Part shown: piece by piece, positions 35,047 through 42,428 of the stretch
How the letters are laid out: each line of letters begins with the position of its first letter
How positions within the stretch are numbered: position 1 is the stretch's first letter
Assembly: GCA_019234945.1 (NCBI GenBank)
Contig: JAFAKX010000045.1
Coordinates: forward strand, 1 to 50,275
DNA from: Silvibacterium sp.
Lineage (GTDB): Bacteria; Acidobacteriota; Terriglobia; Terriglobales; Acidobacteriaceae
Reading direction: 5' to 3'
Length of the DNA: 50,275 nucleotides
Translations under genes and position numbers: made by a program
The notes under the pieces: model-generated
Seen by the model: only the letters and a program-made list of their open reading frames with translations
Told to the model about the DNA's origin: nothing
The model's database searches: none

Positions 35047-35820
35047 CTATGCTGCTGTCCAGCCGCCGTCCATGGTGACAATGGAGCCAGTCATGAAGTC
35101 GGCTTCAGACGAGCAGATATAGCGAACCAGCGATGCGACCTCCTCGGGTGTGCCGAGCCTGCCGACAGGTTGGCGAGCGCGGAGCTCTGCTCGGATTTTG
35201 TCCTTTTCGTGTGCATGATATTTTTCGAGATAACCTTCCACGAACGGTGTTTCGACCGTGCCCGGGCAGATGCAGTTCACGCGGAGCTCTTTGGGATATT
35301 CCACGGCTAGCTGGCGGGTCATGGCAACGACTGCTCCCTTGCTCATGCAGTATGCGAACCGCTGCTTGATGCCAACCAGGCCGGCTACCGAGCCGATATT
35401 CACGATGCTGCCGCGTGAGGCCAGCAATGGCGGCAGGAAAGCCCGCGTAACGAGGTAGACGGCCTTCACATTGACGTCGAGCAGTCGGTCGAAGTCTTCC
35501 GGCTCGGTGCTCGCGATCGTGCCGACGTGGCCAATCCCTGCATTATTCACAAGAATGTCAAGAGCGCCGATGTTCTTCGCAGCAGTGCGAATCGAATCCT
35601 GACTGGTCACATCCAGATTGAGCGGCTCGGCGTTCGTGAGTTCTGCTGCAAGCGTCCGGGCTGTCTCCAGATTTATATCCGCGACTAGTACGCGGGCCCC
35701 GGCACGGGAGAGTTCACGGCACGTTGCTTCGCCGATGCCGCTGGCGCCTCCGGTAATCAAAGCGTGTTTTCCATCGAGACGAAATGCCCTTTCGGCAGAC
35801 AGGTCGGGGCTGATGCTCAT
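35047..35820 (-). CDS. Short-chain dehydrogenase (sugar or sugar-acid dehydrogenase)
   Basis: A 257-residue SDR. The coenzyme motif TGGASGIGEA, the NNAGIG strand, the catalytic Ser in NIGSVAG and the YCMSK (Tyr-x3-Lys) pair are all present. The C-terminus FMTGSIVTMDGGWTAA is the usual end for the classical type. Within the operon it most likely oxidises L-fucose or 2-keto-3-deoxy-L-fuconate. It is 13 bases after the Gfo/Idh stop and 57 bases before the lactonase start. SDRs are too broad for a firm substrate. The length and all key residues are normal. Confidence 0.85.
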   Translation of the reverse strand: MSISPDLSAERAFRLDGKHALITGGASGIGEATCRELSRAGARVLVADINLETARTLAAELTNAEPLNLDVTSQDSIRTAAKNIGALDILVNNAGIGHVGTIASTEPEDFDRLLDVNVKAVYLVTRAFLPPLLASRGSIVNIGSVAGLVGIKQRFAYCMSKGAVVAMTRQLAVEYPKELRVNCICPGTVETPFVEGYLEKYHAHEKDKIRAELRARQPVGRLGTPEEVASLVRYICSSEADFMTGSIVTMDGGWTAA

Positions 35821-35833
35821 TCGGTAGGTTCCT

Positions 35834-36928
35834 CTAAGGCTTCAGGTCTTCGAGCGCAACTCCATCCCGCTCGCTTGAGATGTATGCGGCTTCCACCACA
35901 CGCATCGTATCGATCGCATCTTCAACGCGGGTTGGAAGATTATCGCTGGCTCCGGTTACAAAGGATTGCAGCGACCCCATGGAGCCGGCGAAGGCCTCGG
36001 GGAACCAGTTGCCATGGGTCGGCAGCGTCCGCCAACCGCCTCCACGCTTTGCATAGCGCAGCGTGTCAGGTTTTCCGGTGGGGTAATCGAGATTGACGCC
36101 CATAACGGCGTGCAGTGATCCCTCAGCGCCTTCCCACTGGACAAAGCTGTGCTGCGATTCCTGAAAGGTGTGACCGTGATTGGTGACGATAAAGACGCGT
36201 TTCCAGTCGCCGTAGTCCATGATGATGGAGCTCTTTGTTGCTGCCAGATTCGGCGTCTGGGGGTTGCGTACCGTTTTTGCGAGAACTCTCTGAGGATTGC
36301 CAAACCAGGATCGCACAAGGTCGATGTAGTGAATGCTGTGGTAAAGAATCTCAAGGCGCGGGCTGGTAGCGAGGAAGCTCCAGAGTTCCCAGGGCATGAA
36401 GACGCGGACCTGCACTTCCATGTCGTGCAGCTCGCCGAGCAGTCCCGCGGTCGTTATGCATCGGGCGGCATGCATGACCGGAGCCCAGCGAAGTTGAAAA
36501 TTGATTGCTGCCACCAGGCCTTTAGAACGGCAAAGCGTGAGAATCTGTTTTGCTTCGGCCAGGTTGTTCCCCATCGGCTTCTGAATAAGCACTGCTGCGC
36601 CGTCGGGCAGTTCGGGCAAAATCTTCAGTATGGAGCCGGCGGGGACCGCGATGTCGAAGACGCTGTCCTGTGGGGCATTACGCCGAGCTTCTTCCAGTGA
36701 GCTTCCCACAATTGGCACGCCAAATTGCCTCGCGAGGTGCGCTGCTTTTTCCCCATCGAGATCGACGATTGCCGCGACCGGAAAATTAGCGAGGCGATAC
36801 GCGGGCAGGTGCGCATCGTGAACGATGCCGCCCGCACCAACCACAATAATTGGACGGGGATTCTTTGGAGCCACGGCAATACAGCTGTGAAGCACCTGGT
36901 CGAGACGCGAGTCTGAGGGCATGTCCAT
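35834..36928 (-). CDS. Gfo/Idh/MocA-family oxidoreductase
   Basis: A 364-residue NAD(P)-dependent sugar oxidoreductase. The N-terminal Rossmann fold has PIIVVGAGGIVHDAHLPAYR and the usual AIVDLDGEKA strand. The motif that is normally EKP is QKP here (IQKPMGNN), with Gln in place of the conserved Glu; this is common in variants but can change the proton relay. The C-terminal beta-sheet domain has HSIHYIDLVRSWFG, with the paired catalytic His. ATG 36928 was chosen because GGA lies just upstream; ATG 36922 also fits, and an upstream ATG at 37012 adds 28 Arg- and Cys-rich residues. It is the first gene of the sugar operon, with 107 bases to the pseudopilin stop upstream. Confidence 0.85.
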   Translation of the reverse strand: MDMPSDSRLDQVLHSCIAVAPKNPRPIIVVGAGGIVHDAHLPAYRLANFPVAAIVDLDGEKAAHLARQFGVPIVGSSLEEARRNAPQDSVFDIAVPAGSILKILPELPDGAAVLIQKPMGNNLAEAKQILTLCRSKGLVAAINFQLRWAPVMHAARCITTAGLLGELHDMEVQVRVFMPWELWSFLATSPRLEILYHSIHYIDLVRSWFGNPQRVLAKTVRNPQTPNLAATKSSIIMDYGDWKRVFIVTNHGHTFQESQHSFVQWEGAEGSLHAVMGVNLDYPTGKPDTLRYAKRGGGWRTLPTHGNWFPEAFAGSMGSLQSFVTGASDNLPTRVEDAIDTMRVVEAAYISSERDGVALEDLKP

Positions 36929-37035
36929 GCGGTCCAAACTGTATTTATAACAGCGCAGCGAATGAGGCCATCGGTTGCGCAGGATTTTCAGGACGCATCT
37001 GGACCGGTTCACGCTTCAATCGTCTGGGCTGATGA

Positions 37036-38034
37036 TTACTGCGGAGCCGTTGGAGTGGTGGGCTGAGATGTCGGTGGAGTCATCTGTACGCCCGTTGGGC
37101 CTTGAGCGGGGTTGGTCGGCGTGCCCGGACCATTCAGGCCTAATTGGCCATTAATATTGCCCTGGGGGATCCCGCCGCCCCCGAGAGTCTCCGCATTCGG
37201 GTCGTAAACGAACTCCCACTGGTTGTAATGCTTTTGCTTCTTGTAGACGCGAATCGATTCTTTCGGGCTGGTGCTGGATACACCGACGATTGGACCAACG
37301 GCCGTTGTGCCGAAACCCGTGCCGGTGCCCGAACCGGAACTCGAGCCGAACCCTGTGCTAGAACCCGTACCAGGGCTTGAGCCGAAACCCGTGCTAGTGC
37401 CCGAACTGGGGCTTGAGCCGAAGCCAGGGCTCGAGCCGAAGCCTGTGCTCGAGCCGAAGCCTGTGCTCGTGCCCGAACCCGTAAGGCCACCGGAAGGTCC
37501 GGTAGCTGTACTTGTCCCCGAGCTGGTTGAGCCATCGCCGCTTGCGAAGAGGCTGGTTCCGGTTGTGGTGCCATTTTGTGACCCGGCAATGGGGGTTCCG
37601 ACCGGATTGCCAACGGGATTGGTGCCGATAGGCTGAACGGCCAGGGGCTGGCCGAAGAGCCCGAGCAACGGCGCCTTCGCTTCACCCTGATGAATAATGC
37701 GGAACGGCTGGCCAGTGATCGGGTCGACGTAACGCTTGCGAATAAAGCGAATATTATTCGTGTTCTCGAGCTGCGATAAATCGGTAGGATAGTTGCCCAT
37801 TTTGCGGTAGTAGAGGCGGATGGCGCGTGCGTACTGCAGTCCGCGGTGATAGAGCTCAGCCTCTTTGTCGCGCTGGATATCTTGAGCCATTTTGGGCGCA
37901 GCTACAGCCAGGCCGATGAGAATGAGGGCGACCATAAACAGCACCGCGAGGAGCACGAACCCCCCATCTCCCGTGCTTTTTCCTCGCGTCCGGTCAGGCC
38001 GAGATGCGGTTCGTGTCTTGTCGCTTTCAAACAT
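37036..38034 (-). CDS. Type II secretion pseudopilin (GspG-like) with Gly/Ser/Thr repeat tail
   Basis: A 332-residue prepilin-like protein. Residues 24-48 form the N-terminal helix, GGFVLLAVLFMVALILIGLA, after a polar leader of about 25 residues; prepilin peptidase would cut between Gly25 and Phe26. The Glu at +5 that most pseudopilins have is missing. Then LYYRKMGNYPTDLSQLE and RKRYVDPITGQPF match the GspG core. A repeat tract rich in Gly, Ser, Thr and Phe follows (about residues 180-265, units such as STGFGSS), and a Pro/Thr/Gln tail ends the protein. ATG 38034 has AAGGA upstream; an earlier ATG at 38124 is less likely. It appears single, with no other secretion genes near. Confidence 0.75.
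   Translation of the reverse strand: MFESDKTRTASRPDRTRGKSTGDGGFVLLAVLFMVALILIGLAVAAPKMAQDIQRDKEAELYHRGLQYARAIRLYYRKMGNYPTDLSQLENTNNIRFIRKRYVDPITGQPFRIIHQGEAKAPLLGLFGQPLAVQPIGTNPVGNPVGTPIAGSQNGTTTGTSLFASGDGSTSSGTSTATGPSGGLTGSGTSTGFGSSTGFGSSPGFGSSPSSGTSTGFGSSPGTGSSTGFGSSSGSGTGTGFGTTAVGPIVGVSSTSPKESIRVYKKQKHYNQWEFVYDPNAETLGGGGIPQGNINGQLGLNGPGTPTNPAQGPTGVQMTPPTSQPTTPTAPQ
37309..37482 (-). repeat. Imperfect tandem repeats in the pseudopilin tail
   Basis: An 18-base unit (plus-strand reading gagccgaagcctgtgctc) recurs at 37415, 37433 and 37451. Many shorter or degenerate units flank it over about 170 bases. Each unit encodes a six-residue STGFGS-type step in the pseudopilin. Slippage at such units should change tail length between strains. 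Confidence 0.7.
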
Positions 38035-38213
38035 CAAGGTCTTGTCCTTCGAAATGGCAACGCCGGGCCATATTCGATTATATGAATTTCCATCAATCAG
38101 CGCGGACTTGCACTCCGATCGCAAACGCGTCTGCAGCAGTTGCAGATGGCTGACATACGAACCGGACGAGTCAAATCAGTCTGGCGCTCATGAAAATCGG
38201 GCGATATTGCGTA

Positions 38214-38290
38214 TGGTAGGCGAGACAGGGATCGAACCTGTAACCCCCGGCTTAGAAGGCCGGTGCTCTATCCAATTGAGCTACTCGCCC
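38214..38290 (-). tRNA. tRNA-Arg (anticodon TCT)
   Basis: The full cloverleaf can be read on the minus strand. The acceptor 5' arm GGGCGAG pairs with CTCGCCT (one G-T pair at the end). The D arm is TAGCTCAATTGGATAGAGC, and the anticodon stem is CCGGC with GCCGG around the loop CTTCTAA (TCT at positions 34-36). The T arm has GGTTCGATCC. The 3' CCA is encoded. The 5' end (38290) overlaps the last codons of the protein gene upstream. Confidence 0.95.
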
Positions 38291-38852
38291 GCGCAGGGGC
38301 AAAACGAGTCACCTTCATTGTAGCGTCGACGGCAGCTTGGAGCACAGTCTCCCATGCCGCGTAGGCGGCGGGCGCATCTCCTCCGCAACCGGCAGCATAA
38401 ATAGTGATGCCAGATCCGGAAAGTGAGTGAATGGTCGCTGGCCGCACAACCAGGTCCGCCCGGCAGTTCGCGAGCACACGAGCCCGCAGGTCTTCCGTAA
38501 TTCGTCGAACCCAGAGCTCATGAAATTCAAGCGATTGGAATTTCTCCCGGTCGACCAATATAACGTCTATATAGGAGGCGAAGCCGCGACTCGCACTCTC
38601 ACGTCGAGCCGCAAACTCATAGATGTCAATCTCCTCTTGTTTGATCTCCCAGACATCGCACTTACTTGTGAAAACCGGTGAATCCGGAGAGTTGAGGGTG
38701 ATGAGCGCGTCGAATAAGGCAGGGTGACCGGCGGCTTCGGAGATTTCTTTCGTGGCTGCGTCCGCGCGGTTGCGAAGATCAATGAAGCCGTCCCAGGGAA
38801 CCGTGATGGACGGAAGGTCGGGCCCGATTTCAAAGTCCCAGTCGGCTTCCAT
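38268..38852 (-). CDS. Conserved-type hypothetical protein, 3' end inside tRNA-Arg
   Basis: A 194-residue protein of unknown family. It begins MEADWDFEIGPDLPSITVPW and has a mixed alpha/beta profile with two Cys-rich patches (for example AAGCGGDAPAAYAAW near the C-terminus). No signal peptide or membrane segment is seen. The ATG at 38852 overlaps the 3' end of the YheT-like gene by 23 bases, which supports co-transcription. Its TAG stop at 38268-38270 lies in the D-loop of the tRNA-Arg gene, so 23 bases are shared by the coding region and the tRNA. The reading frame is long and starts close to its neighbour, so I think it is real. Function is unknown. Confidence 0.6.
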   Translation of the reverse strand: MEADWDFEIGPDLPSITVPWDGFIDLRNRADAATKEISEAAGHPALFDALITLNSPDSPVFTSKCDVWEIKQEEIDIYEFAARRESASRGFASYIDVILVDREKFQSLEFHELWVRRITEDLRARVLANCRADLVVRPATIHSLSGSGITIYAAGCGGDAPAAYAAWETVLQAAVDATMKVTRFAPARASSSIG

Positions 38853-39891
38853 TGGTGCGCCCGATCAGGAATCGCAGAAGCGTGACTTCCGCCCAGCGGT
38901 CATCACCGTTCGCTGTTGCGGCAAGAAATGCACAGTGACCGCCATGGCTGGTCTCAATATAGGTGACATTTGGGTTGCCGATGAGAGCTCCGCGGGTGGC
39001 GGCAAGCATGCGGATGAATGGATCGTCCGCTGATTGCACGATGAGAGTCGGTATGCTGAAATGCTCGGCATATTGCGAACTCGCTACCTTGTGATAGTAG
39101 TCATCCGCCCCAGCGAACTCTCCGTAACGGGCGACAACGTGTTCGTCGAACAGGCGCATGCTGCGAATTCTGTTTAGGTCATCCGTTGAATATATCTTGG
39201 GGAACAAGACCGCCTTGCGCCGCACTCGCGCCAGCATCGAGCGTAAGAAGTGCCGCTCATACATGCGGTTCAGTACTTCGTGAAGCGCCGAAGAGGAAAC
39301 GGCAAGATCCATCAATGGCGAGATGCCTACGACCGCCTTGATTTGGACTGGGGGATTCGCCGCAACCTCGCCCGCATATTTGAGCACCAGGTTGCCACCC
39401 ATTGAATAACCGAGCAGTGCAATGGACTGAACTCCGTGAGATTCCAGAAGCGCCTTCACGACTGCACCCACGTCTCCCGAGCGGCCCGAATGATAAATCG
39501 TTGGCGATAACTCGTCTGTTCCGCCGCAGCTGCGCATGTTCATGCGAACGACATTGAATCCGGCGGTCAGCGCACGTGCCGCATTTCCGCGAACATAGTG
39601 GGAGCTTGATGATCCTTCAAGACCGTGAACGATGACAACGGTGAGCCTCTCGCTTCGGACTTCCTCGGGCTGCCAGTGGCAGTGGCACAGGACATAGCTC
39701 GGCCCGTATCCGCCTGCTGGGCCTTCAACTTCAACTAGAAGAGGTTCGGGCTCGGGCAGAGACAATTTTCGGGGGAGAAAATTTCCGGCCAGCGTTTGCA
39801 GGTGTCCATTGCGGAGCAGCCGTCGCGGAGTAAAGCTGGTAAGCCATGCTGTGGTGTCCCCATCGAGTACTGAGGAGAGTTCAGGCTTCAT
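38830..39891 (-). CDS. YheT-family alpha/beta hydrolase
   Basis: A 353-residue alpha/beta hydrolase of the YheT (embryogenesis-associated EMB8-like) family. The opening TPRRLLRNGHLQTLAGNFLP is typical. The nucleophile elbow is LLGYSMGGNL (Gly-x-Ser-x-Gly), the oxyanion strand VVIVHGLEGSSSSHYVRG is present, and SADDPF and SHGGHCAF carry the later Asp and His. Members are thought to act on esters or lipids, but few substrates are known. ATG 39891 is preferred; it overlaps the DUF72 stop by eleven bases and has GAGGAG upstream. ATG 39951 would add 20 residues inside the neighbour. It is co-transcribed with the DUF72 gene. Confidence 0.85.
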   Translation of the reverse strand: MKPELSSVLDGDTTAWLTSFTPRRLLRNGHLQTLAGNFLPRKLSLPEPEPLLVEVEGPAGGYGPSYVLCHCHWQPEEVRSERLTVVIVHGLEGSSSSHYVRGNAARALTAGFNVVRMNMRSCGGTDELSPTIYHSGRSGDVGAVVKALLESHGVQSIALLGYSMGGNLVLKYAGEVAANPPVQIKAVVGISPLMDLAVSSSALHEVLNRMYERHFLRSMLARVRRKAVLFPKIYSTDDLNRIRSMRLFDEHVVARYGEFAGADDYYHKVASSQYAEHFSIPTLIVQSADDPFIRMLAATRGALIGNPNVTYIETSHGGHCAFLAATANGDDRWAEVTLLRFLIGRTNGSRLGL

Positions 39892-40609
39892 TCCTGCGTA
39901 GCTCCTCGAGGATGCTGGCGGCCTGAAGGGCTCCTGTTGGGTCCTCTTCATGCTTGAAATAAGCGAACACGTCTCCCCGCAACGCCTGAGCTTTCAGATT
40001 CTCGCGAATATTCACCAGATCAGACGCGGAATAGTTCGCTTTACGCAGGCGATAGCAGCTGAAAGGGGCGGTGAATTCGGCAGGTGTGGTCAGATCGTCA
40101 CTCTCTGCAATACAGAGCGCGGCGCTGTGATTCCGCAGGATCGCGTAGATGGGCTCTGTGAACCAGGTGGTGTTTCGGAACTCGAAGCTGACGCGGAAAG
40201 GGAATCGTCGCGCCTCGACCAGGAAACCATCGAGTAGCTCGGCATTCGCTTTCATATTTGGCGGCAGCTGAAACAGGATCACACCGAGACGGCCCATTTC
40301 CACTGCGGGCGCGATCGCCCGGGCGAAGCGATCCAGGGGCTCAGCACAATTGTTCAGGCGAAGAATGTGCGTGATGCGCTGGGGAGACTTGAAGGTGAAC
40401 CGAAATCCTTCGCCAGTTGCGCCAAGCCACGAGCGCACCGTCGTCTCCGATGGCAAGCTGCGAAAGGTGTAATTCACTTCAACCGAGTTAAGGCGGGTTG
40501 CGTAAAACTCAAGCAGCTTTTTTGCGGATACTGTAGGCGGGTAGAAATCCGGCTTCCAGCTCGGATATGCCCATCCCGAGCAGCCAAGATAGATATTGCC
40601 GTGGTCCAA
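39881..40609 (-). CDS. DUF72-family protein (YecE-like)
   Basis: A 242-residue protein of the YecE/DUF72 TIM-barrel family. It opens IYLGCSGWAYPSWKPDFYP and has NSVEVNYTFRSLPSETTV and FTFKSPQRITH, then a middle PPNMKANAELLDGFL, SFEFRNTTWF and YFKHEEDPTGALQA; all are standard landmarks. No function is known for the family beyond a barrel shape that suggests an enzyme. The gene is complete, and its first codon lies 58 bases from the tRNA-His end. It overlaps the YheT-like gene at its 3' end. The assignment is strong; the function is not. Confidence 0.9.
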   Translation of the reverse strand: MDHGNIYLGCSGWAYPSWKPDFYPPTVSAKKLLEFYATRLNSVEVNYTFRSLPSETTVRSWLGATGEGFRFTFKSPQRITHILRLNNCAEPLDRFARAIAPAVEMGRLGVILFQLPPNMKANAELLDGFLVEARRFPFRVSFEFRNTTWFTEPIYAILRNHSAALCIAESDDLTTPAEFTAPFSCYRLRKANYSASDLVNIRENLKAQALRGDVFAYFKHEEDPTGALQAASILEELRRNEA

Positions 40610-40667
40610 AGCGTCCTTCGTGATTTGTCTCCGGAGCCTCGATCTGCGGACGCGAATCTCTGCTTTC

Positions 40668-40743
40668 TGGGGCGGCTAGTGGGGATCGAACCCACGACAT
40701 CCTGAGCCACAGTCAGGCGTTCTGCCGCTGAACTATAGCCGCC
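40668..40743 (-). tRNA. tRNA-His (anticodon GTG)
   Basis: The minus strand starts with GGCGGCTA and ends in TAGCCGCC followed by an encoded CCA. The first G is the extra -1 G typical of bacterial tRNA-His, paired with C73. The anticodon stem CCTGA/TCAGG surrounds the loop CTGTGGC, with GTG at positions 34-36. The T arm reads GGGTTCGATCC. The whole fold is standard. Confidence 0.95.
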
Positions 40744-40755
40744 ATTCCCTTTGCC

Positions 40756-40761
40756 ATTGTA
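40756..40761 (-). promoter_or_regulatory. Candidate -10 box for tRNA-His
   Basis: TACAAT on the minus strand lies 12 bases upstream of the tRNA-His 5' end. No good -35 box is seen at the normal spacing, so it is a candidate only. Confidence 0.3.
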
Positions 40762-40811
40762 GCATTTGCGCGGATGCGGCGCAGCGGCATCCTATAGAGT
40801 TGAGTCAGCGC

Positions 40812-41339
40812 ATGTCATTGAGCTCTGAGCCCGAAGTATTGTTGCCTGGACGGGTATTTCTGCGTGGCCGAGCCAGGGTCGGGCGTACCTGGTTCACCGA
40901 TGAGAATCTCGACCTGTTGGCGCATCTTCTTGATGACTGGTTTCGCTTGCCGGGGACATCGATTCGCTTTGGGCTGGTTGGGATCGTTGGCCTCATCCCA
41001 GGACTGGGCGACGTTCTAGCCGGGCTCGCATCCTGCATCATCGTCATTGCGGCATGGGTTCGGGGCGTGCCCTATGTGGGCCTCGTCCGAATGGTTGTGA
41101 ATCTCGCAATTGATGTGTTGATCGGCGCGATTCCATTCATTGGCGATGCGTTCGATATCGCGTGGAAGGCGAACCGGCGCAACTATGCGCTGATGGTCCG
41201 GCATCTGCGTCAGCCACGCGTTCACACATGGAAGGACTATGCGTTTCTTGTCTGCATCGCTGCTGTCCTGATTGCAATTTTTGCGATCCCGGTGATCGTG
41301 ATTGCGTGGCTTGTGAACCGCCTCCTGCAGCCTGTGTGA
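40812..41339 (+). CDS. DUF4112-family membrane protein
   Basis: A 175-residue membrane protein of the DUF4112 family. The conserved signature LDDWFRLPGTSIRFGLVG followed by LIPGLGDVLAGLAS is present, as is IGAIPFIGDAFDIAWKANRRN, and the C-terminal third is a hydrophobic helix (about residues 140-170). Three to four membrane segments are expected. The family has no known function. The start is ambiguous: ATG 40812 is chosen, but TTG at 40800 is also possible; neither changes the conserved part. It lies between two tRNA genes, and I see no partner. Confidence 0.85.
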   Translation: MSLSSEPEVLLPGRVFLRGRARVGRTWFTDENLDLLAHLLDDWFRLPGTSIRFGLVGIVGLIPGLGDVLAGLASCIIVIAAWVRGVPYVGLVRMVVNLAIDVLIGAIPFIGDAFDIAWKANRRNYALMVRHLRQPRVHTWKDYAFLVCIAAVLIAIFAIPVIVIAWLVNRLLQPV

Positions 41340-41375
41340 GGCCCCAACCACGCATACGGCATCGGGTGTGTGCGA

Positions 41376-41381
41376 TACAAT
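41376..41381 (+). promoter_or_regulatory. Candidate -10 box for tRNA-Pro
   Basis: TACAAT lies nine bases upstream of the tRNA-Pro 5' end. A -35 element is not clear. The position fits the start of a tRNA transcript. Confidence 0.35.
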
Positions 41382-41390
41382 TTCAGTAGT

Positions 41391-41467
41391 CGGGGCGTAG
41401 CGCAGTCTGGTAGCGCATCTGCTTTGGGAGCAGAGGGTCGGGGGTTCGAATCCCTCCGCCCCGACCA
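41391..41467 (+). tRNA. tRNA-Pro (anticodon TGG)
   Basis: A complete tRNA with acceptor CGGGGCG/CGCCCCG, a D arm AGCGCAGTCTGGTAGCGC, an anticodon stem TCTGC/GCAGA around the loop TTTGGGA (TGG at positions 34-36), a T arm GGGTTCGAATCCC, discriminator A and an encoded CCA. No unusual features. Confidence 0.96.
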
Positions 41468-41524
41468 TCAAAGTCACGTATTTTAAGTCCATCCGCTGCT
41501 GACCGACGACTCCACAACATCTGA

Positions 41525-41540
41525 TATGATGATCATCATA
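41525..41540. promoter_or_regulatory. 16-base perfect palindrome, likely TetR operator
   Basis: TATGATGATCATCATA is a perfect 16-base palindrome. It sits just before the GGAGG ribosome site and the interrupted start of the TetR gene, and its first six bases (TATGAT) resemble a -10 box. TetR proteins usually bind such palindromes at their own promoter, so autoregulation is likely. A weak CTGACC (41499-41504) lies 20 bases upstream as a possible -35. Confidence 0.55.
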
Positions 41541-41599
41541 GTTGGAGGATGCGGTAGAACTACCCCACCGAAGAAACAGCCGCAAAGCATGATCGGATT

Positions 41600-42082
41600 G
41601 TGAAGGAGGCTTCTCGCCTCTTCTATGAACGGGGATTTGAGAACGTAACCGTTGGAGAGGTGATGAAGGCAGCCGGCCTGACGCATGGAGCCTTCTATGC
41701 ACACTTCGCATCGAAGCAAGAGTTTCAGGAGGCAGCAGTTGCCTACGGACAGGCTGTTTCGGCAAGCCGCGCGCAGCGCAGTATAACGAAGGGGCGCAAA
41801 GGATCTTACGCCGACAGATATCTGAGCCGGCGGCACCGGGATAATCCAGGCGACGGCTGTACCATGGCTTCGTTGGCGACGGAGGTGGCTCGCTCGACCC
41901 CTGAACTTAAAGCAGTGTTCGAGCGCGGTCTTGAGGAAATTCTCTCCGCGAAGGGTGGGGACCGGAAACAAGCCATCTTTCAGTCAGCCGCGATGGTTGG
42001 TGGCGTTGTGCTGGCTCGCGCCGTTCGGGACGCACGGCTTTCGGACGAGATTCTTGAGAGCGTTCGACAGAAGCTTAGCTGA
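41600..42082 (+). CDS. TetR-family regulator, natural N-terminus broken by an in-frame TAG
   Basis: A TetR/AcrR-family repressor whose helix-turn-helix is visible as NVTVGEVMKAAGLTHGAFYAHFASK, joined here in parts: FENVTVGEVMKAAG and THGAFYAHF. The family start should be at ATG 41549, which has a GGAGG site. But the frame reads Met-Arg-TAG-Asn-Tyr-Pro-Thr-Glu-Glu before the conserved HDRIVKEASRLF helix, so a TAG stop at 41555-41557 cuts off a normal start. The annotated ORF uses GTG 41600, which drops 15 residues from helix 1 and lacks a ribosome site. The remaining domain looks intact through the C-terminus (VRQKLS). It may be a damaged gene, a rare readthrough case or a sequencing error; the intact remainder favours the last two or a recent mutation. 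Confidence 0.7.
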   Translation: MKEASRLFYERGFENVTVGEVMKAAGLTHGAFYAHFASKQEFQEAAVAYGQAVSASRAQRSITKGRKGSYADRYLSRRHRDNPGDGCTMASLATEVARSTPELKAVFERGLEEILSAKGGDRKQAIFQSAAMVGGVVLARAVRDARLSDEILESVRQKLS

Positions 42083-42128
42083 TTGCGCGCTGGCGAATCC
42101 GAGGTCATCAACCAGCCTTCTTCGGGTT

Positions 42129-42152
42129 CTCGGCGAGAGACAAATCGCCGAG
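42129..42152. terminator. 8-base perfect hairpin after the TetR gene
   Basis: CTCGGCGA pairs with TCGCCGAG across an eight-base loop, 47 bases after the TetR stop. No run of T follows, so it is at best a weak terminator, or a structured part of the downstream 5' region. Confidence 0.35.
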
Positions 42153-42340
42153 TCGCTCGTTGACTGAACGGAACTCCCAACGGTCAGGCCGAGAGACTGG
42201 TCGCGACGAATTACACCCCAAGCGTGTTTCTCCGCGTGTTGCCTTCATCGCAAGCGCGCATCCAGCGCGTACATCTGCCCAATTGATGACATGGCATTGA
42301 TCTCCGAACCCCCAGACGCGGTGGGCAGACAACCTTTGCG

Positions 42341-42370
42341 TTGACGTTTCGGTCGACAAACCCTTAGAGT
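42341..42370 (+). promoter_or_regulatory. Sigma-70-like promoter candidate
   Basis: TTGACG (42341-42346) and TAGAGT (42365-42370) are spaced by 18 bases, about 60 bases upstream of the TonB receptor start. The first box is a near match to the consensus and the second is weak. Confidence 0.45.
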
Positions 42371-42428
42371 TACTCAGTCTTCCCAAAGATCCCCTGAGAA
42401 GTGCTTTGAATTGAAAGGAGTCTGCGTT

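Larger units (their letters stand above)
42083..42428. other. Gene-free upstream region of the second TonB receptor
   Basis: A gap of 346 bases. It holds the hairpin at 42129-42152 and a promoter candidate (42341-42370), and ends with an AAAGGAG ribosome site eight bases before ATG 42429. I see no other gene or RNA structure in it. Confidence 0.7.

Noticed and set aside
37309-37482. CRISPR-like repeat array
   Set aside because: The units are 18 bases and directly adjacent with no spacers, and they encode protein in the pseudopilin frame.
37271-37636. Plus-strand open frame with Pro-Val-Leu-Glu-Pro repeats
   Set aside because: It is the antisense reading of the pseudopilin repeat tract; the repeats explain the lack of stops, and there is no start site or neighbour support.
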